Part shown: piece after piece, positions 1-7,868 of the stretch
How the letters are laid out: each line of letters starts with the position of its first letter
Position numbering within the stretch: position 1 is the first letter of the stretch
From: Chitinophaga sp.
GTDB lineage: Bacteria; Bacteroidota; Bacteroidia; Chitinophagales; Chitinophagaceae
Length of the DNA: 64,000 nucleotides
Direction of reading: 5' to 3'
Assembly (NCBI RefSeq): GCF_019236475.1
Contig: NZ_JAFAIX010000009.1
Location: forward strand, 434,001-498,000
Translations under genes and position numbers: made by a program
Notes under the pieces: model-generated
What the model was told of the DNA's origin: nothing
Database searches by the model: none
Seen by the model: the letters and a program-made list of their open reading frames with translations, nothing else

Positions 1-1121
1 TTCTTCACCAGTTCACAGGTAACCATTTTGCCATTGGAAAATTTAATGGCATTTTTCACCACATTGCTGAGTGCAATGAATAGTAGATGCCGGTGTCCCT
101 GCATCATCACCCTACCTGGTTGCTGCCCGGTATGTAAATTCAGTTGCATTTGATAGCGGCCATGTTGCCCACATTCCTCTGCCACTTCCCATAAGAGTTC
201 GTCCATGGGGATACTTTGCAGATCGTTGTGGTCCATGTTGGCCTGCGCCAGTTCCAGCAGACTACCGATAATACCGTTCAGCCGATCCGATTCTTCTATG
301 ATATTCTGAAGTGCCCGTTTGTAGTCGCTTATTTGGCGATCGTCTAACAGGGTTATTTCAGCTTCCCCTAAGATGGAGGTAATAGGCGTGCGTAGTTCAT
401 GCGAAGCATTGGCAATAAAGACCCGCTGGGCTTCGAATGATTGTTCCAGGTGTTCCAGCAACTGGTTGATGGTGGTAGAGAGCTGGGTGAGTTCATCTTT
501 TCTGCCAGTGCGTACGCGCAAGCGTTTATCCAAGCTGGAGGCCCGGATAGACTGCACATTGGAAATAATATGATTGATCGGCAGCAGCGAGATGTGTGCG
601 AATAGTCGGCCTGTCATATAGGTAATGATCAGCGCGCCCAGGTAGGCGAAAAACATAATCCAGGCCAATTGCTGCATATTTTCCATTCCGGCAGCATCTA
701 CTGCGGATGCTACTACCAGGAAGTTCCCGGAGTTATCCACATAATAGATCCCACACACCTGTTGATCCCCTTGGCTGAAGCGGAGTTTCCTGTTGCGCAC
801 AATTTCATGTAGAATGTCTTTGTTCCAGCGCACCGTGTCTTCCTTAATAAAAACCGGGTCGAACTTATCATTATAAATGCGGATCACTTCCTGGTTAAGG
901 GAACGGGGGTATTTTTTCAATACATTTTTAAAGCTTTCGTCGGAGAGATTATCTTCTGCCAGGTAGAATTGCCCTGCTGTCATGGCGCGGTCTTCCAGTT
1001 TGTCATAAAAGCTGATTCGCCTGTTTCTTTCCACGAGGGAATAGATGCCAAACAGCAATAGGAGCAGTAGTCCTGCGAAGAGAACTGTGAATTGGAGTGC
1101 CAGTCTGGTTTTAACTTTCAT
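1..1121 (-). CDS. Sensor histidine kinase, C-terminus cut by window edge
   Basis: Membrane sensor kinase that should phosphorylate the response regulator encoded just upstream of it. The first 373 codons are in the window. Membrane segments lie near residues 8-28 and 152-170, enclosing an extracytoplasmic sensor region of about 120 residues. A HAMP-like linker follows, then the dimerisation box with the phospho-accepting His near residue 241 (motif SHELRTP) and the start of the ATPase domain (N box, SNVVKNAIKFS). The glycine-rich ATP lid lies beyond base 1. The start ATG is 21 nt after the stop of the regulator, so the two form one operon. The signal sensed cannot be told. Confidence 0.93.
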   Translation of the reverse strand, partial: MKVKTRLALQFTVLFAGLLLLLLFGIYSLVERNRRISFYDKLEDRAMTAGQFYLAEDNLSDESFKNVLKKYPRSLNQEVIRIYNDKFDPVFIKEDTVRWNKDILHEIVRNRKLRFSQGDQQVCGIYYVDNSGNFLVVASAVDAAGMENMQQLAWIMFFAYLGALIITYMTGRLFAHISLLPINHIISNVQSIRASSLDKRLRVRTGRKDELTQLSTTINQLLEHLEQSFEAQRVFIANASHELRTPITSILGEAEITLLDDRQISDYKRALQNIIEESDRLNGIIGSLLELAQANMDHNDLQSIPMDELLWEVAEECGQHGRYQMQLNLHTGQQPGRVMMQGHRHLLFIALSNVVKNAIKFSNGKMVTCELVK

Positions 1122-1142
1122 AAGGTTACCGTTAAAAAAAAA

Positions 1143-1820
1143 TTATGATTTGTCCCGCATTACATAACCCACACCAATCACGGTATGAATGAGGGGAAAT
1201 TCAAATCCTTTGTCAATTTTTGACCGTAGGTAGTTGACATAAACGTCAATAAAGTTGGTGCCTCTATTGAAATTGATGCCCCATACGGCTTCTGCCAAGT
1301 AGGTTCTGGATAGTACGCGATTTTTATTGGTCATGAGTACTTCCAGCAGGGCAAATTCTTTCACGGTAAGGGTGATATCTTTTCCAGATCGGGTAACGGC
1401 GCGGTTATAGCAATTTAGTTCCAGGTCGCCCACCTGGTATACGGCACTAGGGCTGACTACATTCCCTCTTCGGTGAAGGGCGTGTACTCTGGCGATCAGT
1501 TCATCGAAGTGGAAGGGTTTGGGGAGATAATCATCCGCACCACTTTCAAAGCCCTGTACTTTGTCCCGTATGCTGCCTAAAGCGGTTAGCATGAGAATGG
1601 GCAGTCCTTTTTTCATGGTTTTGATCATGCGGCAGACTTCCAGTCCGGATAGGGAGGGGAGTTGTCTGTCCAAAATCACCACGTCAAAGTCGTGCTGCAT
1701 GGCCGCTTGGTATCCATTTAGTCCGTCATATGCTACCGTAATCGTGTGCTGGTAGGCTTCCAGCCCTTTCCTAATAAATGCTGCTACTTTAGGTTCGTCC
1801 TCTATTAATAGAATGTTCAT
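1143..1820 (-). CDS. OmpR/PhoB-family response regulator
   Basis: Two-domain transcriptional regulator of 225 residues. The receiver domain (about 1-120) has the acidic pocket at E7/D8, phospho-acceptor D51 (VVILDRQLP), the Thr of the LTA motif at 79 and the invariant Lys at 101 (LPKPF). The C-terminal winged helix (about 128-222) carries the usual LTVKEFALLEVL and FIDVYVNYLRSKID signatures. It is the first gene of a regulator-kinase operon and is transcribed away from the Pls-like locus that starts at 2035, with about 210 bp between them, so regulation of that locus is possible but not shown. Family assignment is firm; the target genes are unknown. Confidence 0.95.
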   Translation of the reverse strand: MNILLIEDEPKVAAFIRKGLEAYQHTITVAYDGLNGYQAAMQHDFDVVILDRQLPSLSGLEVCRMIKTMKKGLPILMLTALGSIRDKVQGFESGADDYLPKPFHFDELIARVHALHRRGNVVSPSAVYQVGDLELNCYNRAVTRSGKDITLTVKEFALLEVLMTNKNRVLSRTYLAEAVWGINFNRGTNFIDVYVNYLRSKIDKGFEFPLIHTVIGVGYVMRDKS

Positions 1821-1998
1821 AGCTCAAATCTGGGCCTAAAAATAGGACGCATAAGAGCCATGAAAATCAGCATTAAAGGATTCTAATTTGGGATGAGAGA
1901 GATTTAATTTCTATATAATCTCATTCTAATTCCGCACATTTGCAGAAAATTGGGTATTTTTTAATGAGATTATAAGCCCATAGCTAATTTCAGGGCAG

Positions 1999-2006
1999 TA
2001 TTTTTG
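1999..2006 (+). promoter_or_regulatory. -7 element (TATTTTTG) ahead of the synthetase operon
   Basis: The sequence matches the Bacteroidota -7 consensus TAnnTTTG. It sits 28 nt before the ATG of the 59-codon ORF and about 205 nt before the synthetase ATG. I see no good TTG or TTTG -33 box at the normal distance, so it may need an activator or be fortuitous. Confidence 0.4.
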
Positions 2007-2034
2007 CCTCGCAACCTTTATTTCCAAAACAGAC

Positions 2035-2214
2035 ATGAACAGAATGTTAAGCAAGCAGGATGCAAGATGCCCCATGGCGCTATGCCTTTATCCAGAAATT
2101 GTACTTAAATTACAAGTAACATTTTGTTGTTGGCACCTATCAACATCTGTACAGCATAACCATAACAAAGTAGAAGCGTTTTCTGAATCAATCTTTTCGG
2201 GCAGCAAATTATGA
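2035..2214 (+). CDS. Small ORF (59 aa) coupled to the synthetase start
   Basis: This open frame has no known family. It starts 28 nt after a TAnnTTTG element, and its TGA stop overlaps the ATG of the large synthetase (ATGA, 2211-2214), the same arrangement as the downstream junction at 6146-6149. The peptide has four cysteines (positions 12, 17, 31, 32), a hydrophobic middle (about 16-33) and a Ser/His/Asn-rich tail; it lacks a clear signal peptide. It could be a translation-coupling leader, a small partner protein, or a chance open frame: a random 60-codon run without a stop is not rare. The ATGA overlap is the main argument for it. Confidence 0.4.
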   Translation: MNRMLSKQDARCPMALCLYPEIVLKLQVTFCCWHLSTSVQHNHNKVEAFSESIFSGSKL

Positions 2215-5200
2215 ATGACCTTAGCATAGTAATGGGACCCCAGCGGCCGGATTTACTTCATCAAGAAACACTGGCGGACATGTTTGCGCATTCTGTGAAG
2301 CAGCATGCACATCATATCGCCCTGATTTTTCAACAACAGACCTTTACCTACAAGCAGTTAGATCACTGGAGTGATGCCATTGCGGCCAAGTTACAGGCCC
2401 AGGGCATTGGGGCAGGTAGTATTGTAGGGATCTGGTGGCCCCGTGGCCCAGAATTACACGCCGCTATTCTCGGCATTATCAAGGCTGGTGCAGGATATGT
2501 ACCATTGGACAGGGAGATGCCAGCCGAACGAGTGGAGCTTGTACTCACAGAAGTGAAAGCAGCCGCCTGTTTCAGCCAGGAGCCCCTGCAACTGGATGCC
2601 GCCATCCTGACAGTACCGCCAGTGCCAGAAGCGTATGACCATTTTGTCTTACAGCCAGGCGCAAAGCCGGAAAATATTGCTTATGTGCTGTATACCTCCG
2701 GTAGTACTGGTAAGCCTAAAGGTATTCCTATCATGCATAAGCAAATCTGTCATCTGATCCGTTCAGAGCAGACTGTACTGAATGTGCGAAGCTCAGATAA
2801 AGTATACCAGGGATTTTCCGTATCGTTTGATATGTGGTGTGAGGAGACATGGCTCAGTTATTTTGTGGGCGCCACGCTTTGGGTGGCCGATGCCACCACG
2901 GCGAAAGCCATCGATGAACTGAGTGATACTCTCCGGAAAGAGAAAATCACCGTTTTACACGCTGTACCTAGTTTGCTGGCCATCATGGAGGACAATATCC
3001 CTTCCATCCGCCTGGTAAACGCAGGAGGAGAGGCCTGTACACCGCAAGTGCTCGCCCGCTGGGGAATGCCTCCACGGGAATTCTATAACAGTTACGGCCC
3101 TACGGAAACTACCGTAAGTGCCACTTTTGCCCATCTCCGTCCAGGAGATGCCATCACAATTGGCCATCCATTACCGAACTATAATATGGCGGTGGTGGAT
3201 GAACAGTTGAATATTCTTCCCCTGGGAGAACGTGGTGAACTCATTATCACCGGTCCAGGCGTTGGACTGGGATATATCGAGAACCCCAGTCTGACACAAG
3301 AGAAATTCGTAAACAAACCGACCTCCCTGGATGCCATCCCCGGCGACAGGGTCTATAAAACCGGTGATGCCGCTATCATCCTGCCGGATGGTAGCATCGA
3401 CTTCCAAGGCCGACTGGATGACCAAATCAAACTGCGCGGATACCGGATTGAACTCGGCGAAATAGAAAATAAACTCCATGATATCCCAGGTATCGCCGCT
3501 GCCGCAGTAGCGGTAAGAAAAGATGGCAACGACCAGGATCAACTTGTAGGATATGTAGTTCAGGAAGACGAGAGTACGGTAACGGAAGCAGACATGCGAC
3601 ACGAACTGTCCCGTACCCTGCCTACCTATATGGTTCCCGGAGTAGTCATGATCCTGGATGATATGCCCCGCCTTCCAAGCGGAAAAATTAACCGTAAGGC
3701 GCTCCCAGTGCCTCCGGCGTTTTTACAGAAGGAGTCTGCGGCCACTGTGGATGCCAATGCACCCATAGCCGACCGCATGATGGCGGTTTTGACGAAAGTA
3801 TTCCCAGATAAGCCACTGACCCTCCAGGAGGATTTCTTTACAGATCTCGGTGGTCACTCGCTGCTGGCGGCGGTTTTCGTATCCCGTCTTCGTCGGGAAG
3901 CGAATATCCCACAGGCATCCCTGAAAGATATCTACATACATCGTCCGCTTCAGGCCCTGGCAGATACCTGGTCTTCAACGGATGCCACTGGCAAGGAGAA
4001 AACGCATACCTTCAACAAAGTGCCTTGGTATCGCCATGGACTTTGCTGGATAGCGCAAACAGTGACCCTGCTGATCATTTATGGCTTGTTTGCCATGCAG
4101 ATCTATTTCCCTTACCTGGGCTATTATTATACGGAACAAGCAACAGGCAAACTCAGTTACGCCATCATGACGGCTTTGGGGATGTTCTGCTTCCTGCCGG
4201 CTGTATTCACGGTACTTATCATTACGGTGAAATGGCTGGTGATAGGTAAAATGAAAGAAGGGGATTACCCACTCTGGGGAACCTACTATTTCCGTTGGTG
4301 GTTGGTGAAAACCATCCAACGACTCATGCCGGCTCAATTCCTGAACGGTACACCGCTGTATGCCAAATACCTCCAGTTCCTCGGCGTAGATATCTCTTCC
4401 GATGCGCAATTGGGCACTGTCACCATCGGTGCAGAAGACCTGGTGACCATCGGGAAAGATGCGAGTCTTAGCTCCCAAACGGTCATCAACAATGCTTGGG
4501 TAGAAGATGGTTGGCTGAAACTGCGCCGCGTATACCTGGGCGACCATGCTTATGTGGGTAGTAGCGCCGTTATTGCCGGAGACGCCCGTATCGAAGACTG
4601 GGGCGAACTGAAAGACCTCAGTTACCTGCCTGCCGGAAAAACTATCGGTGTGGGAGAAGTATGGCAAGGAAGTCCTGCGCAACTGAAGGAAACGAAAGCG
4701 ATCCATGAGTTGCCGCAGCCAATACCCGTATCCAGGGCGACACGTATCAGGTACAGCTTGATGTTCTCGCTGTTTCTGTTGGTCTTCCCATTCACGATAT
4801 TGTTACCGCTGTTGCCTACTATTATCACGCTGAATAATATGGACAACGCAGCGCCGGATTATAACTTCAACTATATGGTCATCACGCCGGTCCTGGCACT
4901 GGTGTATATCTTGTTGTTCACTGGACAAACGGTAGTACTTACTCGTTTACTGCAATGGGGCATCAAACCTGGTACCTATCCGATTTATAGCAGTTTCTAT
5001 GTGCGTAAATGGTTTGCGGATCAGATGATGGCCTTATCCTTGATCGTGATCCATCCGATATTTGCTACTATTTATGTGAGTAGCTTGTTCCGGGCGCTGG
5101 GTGCTAAAATTGGTAAGCGTACAGAAGTGAGTACCGCCAGTAGCGTTACCCACCCATTATTGGAAATCGGTGATGGCGCATTCGTAGCGGATGCCGTAAC

Positions 5201-6149
5201 ATTGGGTGAATCGGATGTTCGTGCCCAACAGTTAACATTGGAAAAAACTACTATTCACAATAACAGCTTTGTGGGCAACAGTGCTTTGATTCCTCAAGGA
5301 TATACCTTGCCGGAAAACATGCTGATAGGGGTTTTATCTACACCACCATCCAAAGTGCAGTTGGAAACTAATACTGCCCGCGACTGGTTTGGCTCTCCTG
5401 CCATTGCGCTCCCTCGCAGACAGGAAAGTCGTTTCTTCCCGCCAGAACTCACCACGCATCCAGGTATATTCCGGAAGATAGCGCGTGGTATTGTTGAATT
5501 CATTCGTATCCTCATTCCAGAAACAGTGGTGATATGTTGCAGTATTCTCTTTATTGCATATGCCCACGATCTGGTGACAGAAAAATCCTTTACACAGGTA
5601 CTAGTACAGTTTCCATTCTATTACCTGTTTTTCCTGGGATTACCTGCATTTCTCTTTACCGTGTTCATGAAGTGGATTTTCTGCGGTCGTTACCATTCCC
5701 GTCAGGACCCGATGTGGACCTCCAATGTATGGCGTAGTGAAAGTGTTACTTCCACTTACGAAGCATTGTCTGTACCGTTCCTGTTGGAATACCTGAAAGG
5801 AACGCCATGGCTGCCAGTATTACTGCGTTTATTGGGCGTAAAAACCGGGCAAAGAGTATATATGTTTACGACAGATATCACCGAGTTTGACATGGTGGAA
5901 ATCGGCACTGATGCCGCATTGAATGAAGATAGCGGCCCTCAGACGCACCTTTTCGAAGACCGTGTAATGAAGGTAGGAGCTATTAAAATCGGTAAACGCA
6001 GCAGCATTGGTGCACGTACCATTATCTTGTACGACAGTGAGGTAGGTGATGATGTGAATCTCTCTCCATTATCACTGGTGATGAAAGGAGAAAAACTGCA
6101 ACCGGGCACCAGTTGGACAGGTAGCCCTATTAAACCTGATTACGAATGA
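2211..6149 (+). CDS. Pls-like membrane NRPS: A-T plus three TM/beta-helix repeats
   Basis: Single-module non-ribosomal peptide synthetase of 1312 residues with no condensation or thioesterase domain. The adenylation domain (about 20-510) shows YTSGSTGKPKG near 162-172, NSYGPTET, the YKTGD and LRGYRIE motifs, and the terminal Lys motif PSGKINR. The thiolation domain follows with the phosphopantetheine Ser550 in LGGHSL. The rest alternates three pairs of membrane helices (about 610-680, 842-912, 1100-1165) with three hexapeptide beta-helix acyltransferase-like domains (about 735-825, 940-1050, 1180-1310). This order is that of epsilon-poly-L-lysine synthetase (Pls) and of the wider family of NRPS terminal domains of unknown function, so a homopolymer or single-residue amide of an amino acid at the membrane is the likely product. 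My hand alignment to the GrsA pocket gives D-M-E-H-V-A-S-V-S-K; the acidic residue at the third position is seen in ornithine/lysine codes. Product identity is inference. Confidence 0.88.
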   Translation: MNDLSIVMGPQRPDLLHQETLADMFAHSVKQHAHHIALIFQQQTFTYKQLDHWSDAIAAKLQAQGIGAGSIVGIWWPRGPELHAAILGIIKAGAGYVPLDREMPAERVELVLTEVKAAACFSQEPLQLDAAILTVPPVPEAYDHFVLQPGAKPENIAYVLYTSGSTGKPKGIPIMHKQICHLIRSEQTVLNVRSSDKVYQGFSVSFDMWCEETWLSYFVGATLWVADATTAKAIDELSDTLRKEKITVLHAVPSLLAIMEDNIPSIRLVNAGGEACTPQVLARWGMPPREFYNSYGPTETTVSATFAHLRPGDAITIGHPLPNYNMAVVDEQLNILPLGERGELIITGPGVGLGYIENPSLTQEKFVNKPTSLDAIPGDRVYKTGDAAIILPDGSIDFQGRLDDQIKLRGYRIELGEIENKLHDIPGIAAAAVAVRKDGNDQDQLVGYVVQEDESTVTEADMRHELSRTLPTYMVPGVVMILDDMPRLPSGKINRKALPVPPAFLQKESAATVDANAPIADRMMAVLTKVFPDKPLTLQEDFFTDLGGHSLLAAVFVSRLRREANIPQASLKDIYIHRPLQALADTWSSTDATGKEKTHTFNKVPWYRHGLCWIAQTVTLLIIYGLFAMQIYFPYLGYYYTEQATGKLSYAIMTALGMFCFLPAVFTVLIITVKWLVIGKMKEGDYPLWGTYYFRWWLVKTIQRLMPAQFLNGTPLYAKYLQFLGVDISSDAQLGTVTIGAEDLVTIGKDASLSSQTVINNAWVEDGWLKLRRVYLGDHAYVGSSAVIAGDARIEDWGELKDLSYLPAGKTIGVGEVWQGSPAQLKETKAIHELPQPIPVSRATRIRYSLMFSLFLLVFPFTILLPLLPTIITLNNMDNAAPDYNFNYMVITPVLALVYILLFTGQTVVLTRLLQWGIKPGTYPIYSSFYVRKWFADQMMALSLIVIHPIFATIYVSSLFRALGAKIGKRTEVSTASSVTHPLLEIGDGAFVADAVTLGESDVRAQQLTLEKTTIHNNSFVGNSALIPQGYTLPENMLIGVLSTPPSKVQLETNTARDWFGSPAIALPRRQESRFFPPELTTHPGIFRKIARGIVEFIRILIPETVVICCSILFIAYAHDLVTEKSFTQVLVQFPFYYLFFLGLPAFLFTVFMKWIFCGRYHSRQDPMWTSNVWRSESVTSTYEALSVPFLLEYLKGTPWLPVLLRLLGVKTGQRVYMFTTDITEFDMVEIGTDAALNEDSGPQTHLFEDRVMKVGAIKIGKRSSIGARTIILYDSEVGDDVNLSPLSLVMKGEKLQPGTSWTGSPIKPDYE

Positions 6150-6670
6150 TAACTTATACGCATATACGTATTGCCACGCATTACGCCGTTATGGCTGAAC
6201 TGATGCGTGGACTGCATATCTCTGAGAAAGAATTCTTTCCTGGCACAGCCGATTGGGATGATATTGCTTCTCATTATATGCAACATGTAATAGATATGCA
6301 AGAAGAATGTGAAGGTACTTGTATCTTGGCTCAGAGCGGTGATACGCCGGTGGGCTTCATATTCGGTTACATCGAGTCTCCCGACGACAGTCGTATAGAA
6401 GATTATACTGGTGATACCCTTTATGTATCCGATGGTTATGTTATGCCGGCGTACCGCCGGCATGGCATTTACCGGGCTATGAATGAACTATTGGAGGCGC
6501 ATTATGTAGATAAGGGCGTGCGCCGGATAATGAGATATACCCTCACCAATAACAATCGTATGCAGACTTTCCTGGAGTCGAAAGATTATACAGCCGTACG
6601 ATTGGTGTATGAAAAATGGCTATCGCCAGATGGCAAACATATCGTTCCTGTATGGGGAGCGCAAAAATGA
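6146..6670 (+). CDS. GNAT-family N-acetyltransferase
   Basis: Acetyl-CoA-dependent N-acetyltransferase of 174 residues. The fold core is visible: the beta4 strand (TPVGFIFGYI) and the acetyl-CoA binding motif A (VMPAYRRHGIYRAMNELL, near 98-118), followed by the asparagine-rich motif B region (LTNNNRMQTFLESKDY). The ATG overlaps the stop of the synthetase (ATGA), so translation is coupled. Its place suggests acetylation of the amine-bearing precursor or product, either as part of the pathway or as self-protection; that role is inference from position only. It converges on the GT61 gene with only two bases between the stops. Confidence 0.9.
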   Translation: MITYTHIRIATHYAVMAELMRGLHISEKEFFPGTADWDDIASHYMQHVIDMQEECEGTCILAQSGDTPVGFIFGYIESPDDSRIEDYTGDTLYVSDGYVMPAYRRHGIYRAMNELLEAHYVDKGVRRIMRYTLTNNNRMQTFLESKDYTAVRLVYEKWLSPDGKHIVPVWGAQK

Positions 6671-6672
6671 TA

Positions 6673-7638
6673 TTACCTACTTTCCATTAATGCAATCGTT
6701 TCCGCTAAACGTTTAATATTGACGATTATTTCCACGTTGAATGTATCCGCGGTATTGCCTGTATTCGTAAGATAATAGTATTGATGTTGGAGTGCAGATG
6801 CCAGTGAAAAAAAGCAATTGTTGTGTGAATCGCCTTCATTGCGGAGCTCCAGGATTTGCCCACCTGCTGGCATGAAAAGCATGTTGGTAAGGCCTGCACC
6901 ATGTAGTCCGATTAATACCTTGGCTTGTTGCATGAGTGCCACCTGTTCTGCAAAATGATAGTCCTCAAAGCAATGTATTTCATAACCCTGTTCCTCCAAT
7001 AACGCGATCACTTCTATTTCGTTTTGTATCGTGCGTCTGGCGGCCTTTTTCCGGCTTACATATAACTTTCGATGAGGAGTAGTATGTATTTTCCCAATGA
7101 ATTTTTCCCGTAGTTGTTGAATGATTTGTTCATTATAATTTCCGGTAGCAGCAGTATGTGCGGGTAAGATGAGTTCTTTTACCAGCAAACGTTTGCGAGT
7201 ATTGTAGAAGTATGCTTTGATATTTAAAAGTTGTAGAGACGCCTGTACATAGGGTATTTGCTGATATCTTTCCGGAAGGATGATTAGGGAGACACGTGTC
7301 TTTCCTTCCACAGCCGTCCATCTCGTCAATGCGTCTGTCAGCCAGTGAAAATATTCCCCACTCCATTCATCTGTAATCCAGATGCCTTGTGCTAGTACCT
7401 GATAAGGTTTGAGGAACCATAGGAGTTTTTTCCATTGCCCAGTTTTAGAAAAAGAACGGATATGAGAATGAACAGAGAGAAAAGTGAATTTTGACGGGTG
7501 AAAGATATGATCTTTCAGAATGTTGATATTGTGAAAGGTGTATGTATGCGGTGGTTGGACTTCGTAGGTGAGGGCGGCTTGGAATAAATGAATATCCTGT
7601 TCTTGGAGATTTTTTGGTGAAGACCTTGAAACCATCAT
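6673..7638 (-). CDS. Glycosyltransferase family 61 (DUF563-type)
   Basis: Predicted glycosyltransferase of 321 residues. The family hallmark is visible in the C-terminal third: an Arg-Lys-rich strand (HRKLYVSRKKAARR), then FEDYHFAEQVALMQQAKVLIG and GLHGAGLTNMLFMPAGG near residue 245, ending in a LELRNEGD stretch. This is the fold used by plant-type and bacterial capsule GT61 enzymes; acceptor and donor are unknown. No membrane segment is seen, so it probably acts in the cytoplasm. The ORF has two in-frame ATGs at its start (7638 and 7635). An imperfect copy of the GGGAGACACGTGTCTCCC palindrome lies inside it at 7287-7301. Confidence 0.85.
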   Translation of the reverse strand: MMVSRSSPKNLQEQDIHLFQAALTYEVQPPHTYTFHNINILKDHIFHPSKFTFLSVHSHIRSFSKTGQWKKLLWFLKPYQVLAQGIWITDEWSGEYFHWLTDALTRWTAVEGKTRVSLIILPERYQQIPYVQASLQLLNIKAYFYNTRKRLLVKELILPAHTAATGNYNEQIIQQLREKFIGKIHTTPHRKLYVSRKKAARRTIQNEIEVIALLEEQGYEIHCFEDYHFAEQVALMQQAKVLIGLHGAGLTNMLFMPAGGQILELRNEGDSHNNCFFSLASALQHQYYYLTNTGNTADTFNVEIIVNIKRLAETIALMESR

Positions 7639-7778
7639 GGGGTATGCAATTTAAATAGAGATGCTTGGGGATGATATTAAAACGATATAGGCTGTTATAA
7701 TGTTACAGATTGTTTTCTAAGTTGGCTAATATAGCCTTCGAAGTACAGACTACAAATGTAATAGTTAACAGATTTAAT

Positions 7779-7818
7779 AAGAAAACTCCTTCAGTATTAT
7801 TCCTGGAGGAGTTTTCTT
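7779..7818. terminator. Hairpin terminator after the 7869-9278 gene
   Basis: A perfect 12-bp inverted repeat (AAGAAAACTCCT at 7779-7790 and its complement at 7807-7818) encloses a 16-nt loop. It lies just past the stop of the minus-strand gene at 7869 and the A/T-rich outer stem supplies a U-tract in either direction. Confidence 0.75.
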
Positions 7819-7868
7819 AGTGTTGCTTTATTTATCCTGGATGGGATGTCTGATTGGATAGAAGATAC

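Noticed and set aside
3975..4706. 243-codon minus-strand ORF inside the synthetase gene
   Set aside because: It is antisense to well-supported membrane and beta-helix domains and has no recognisable protein features. Other long antisense frames in this gene (for example 3171-3602) are rejected for the same reason.
6670..6673. Missing terminator between the GNAT and GT61 genes
   Set aside because: The stops are two bases apart and no hairpin lies between; any termination signals must be inside the coding sequences, and I could not identify them with confidence.
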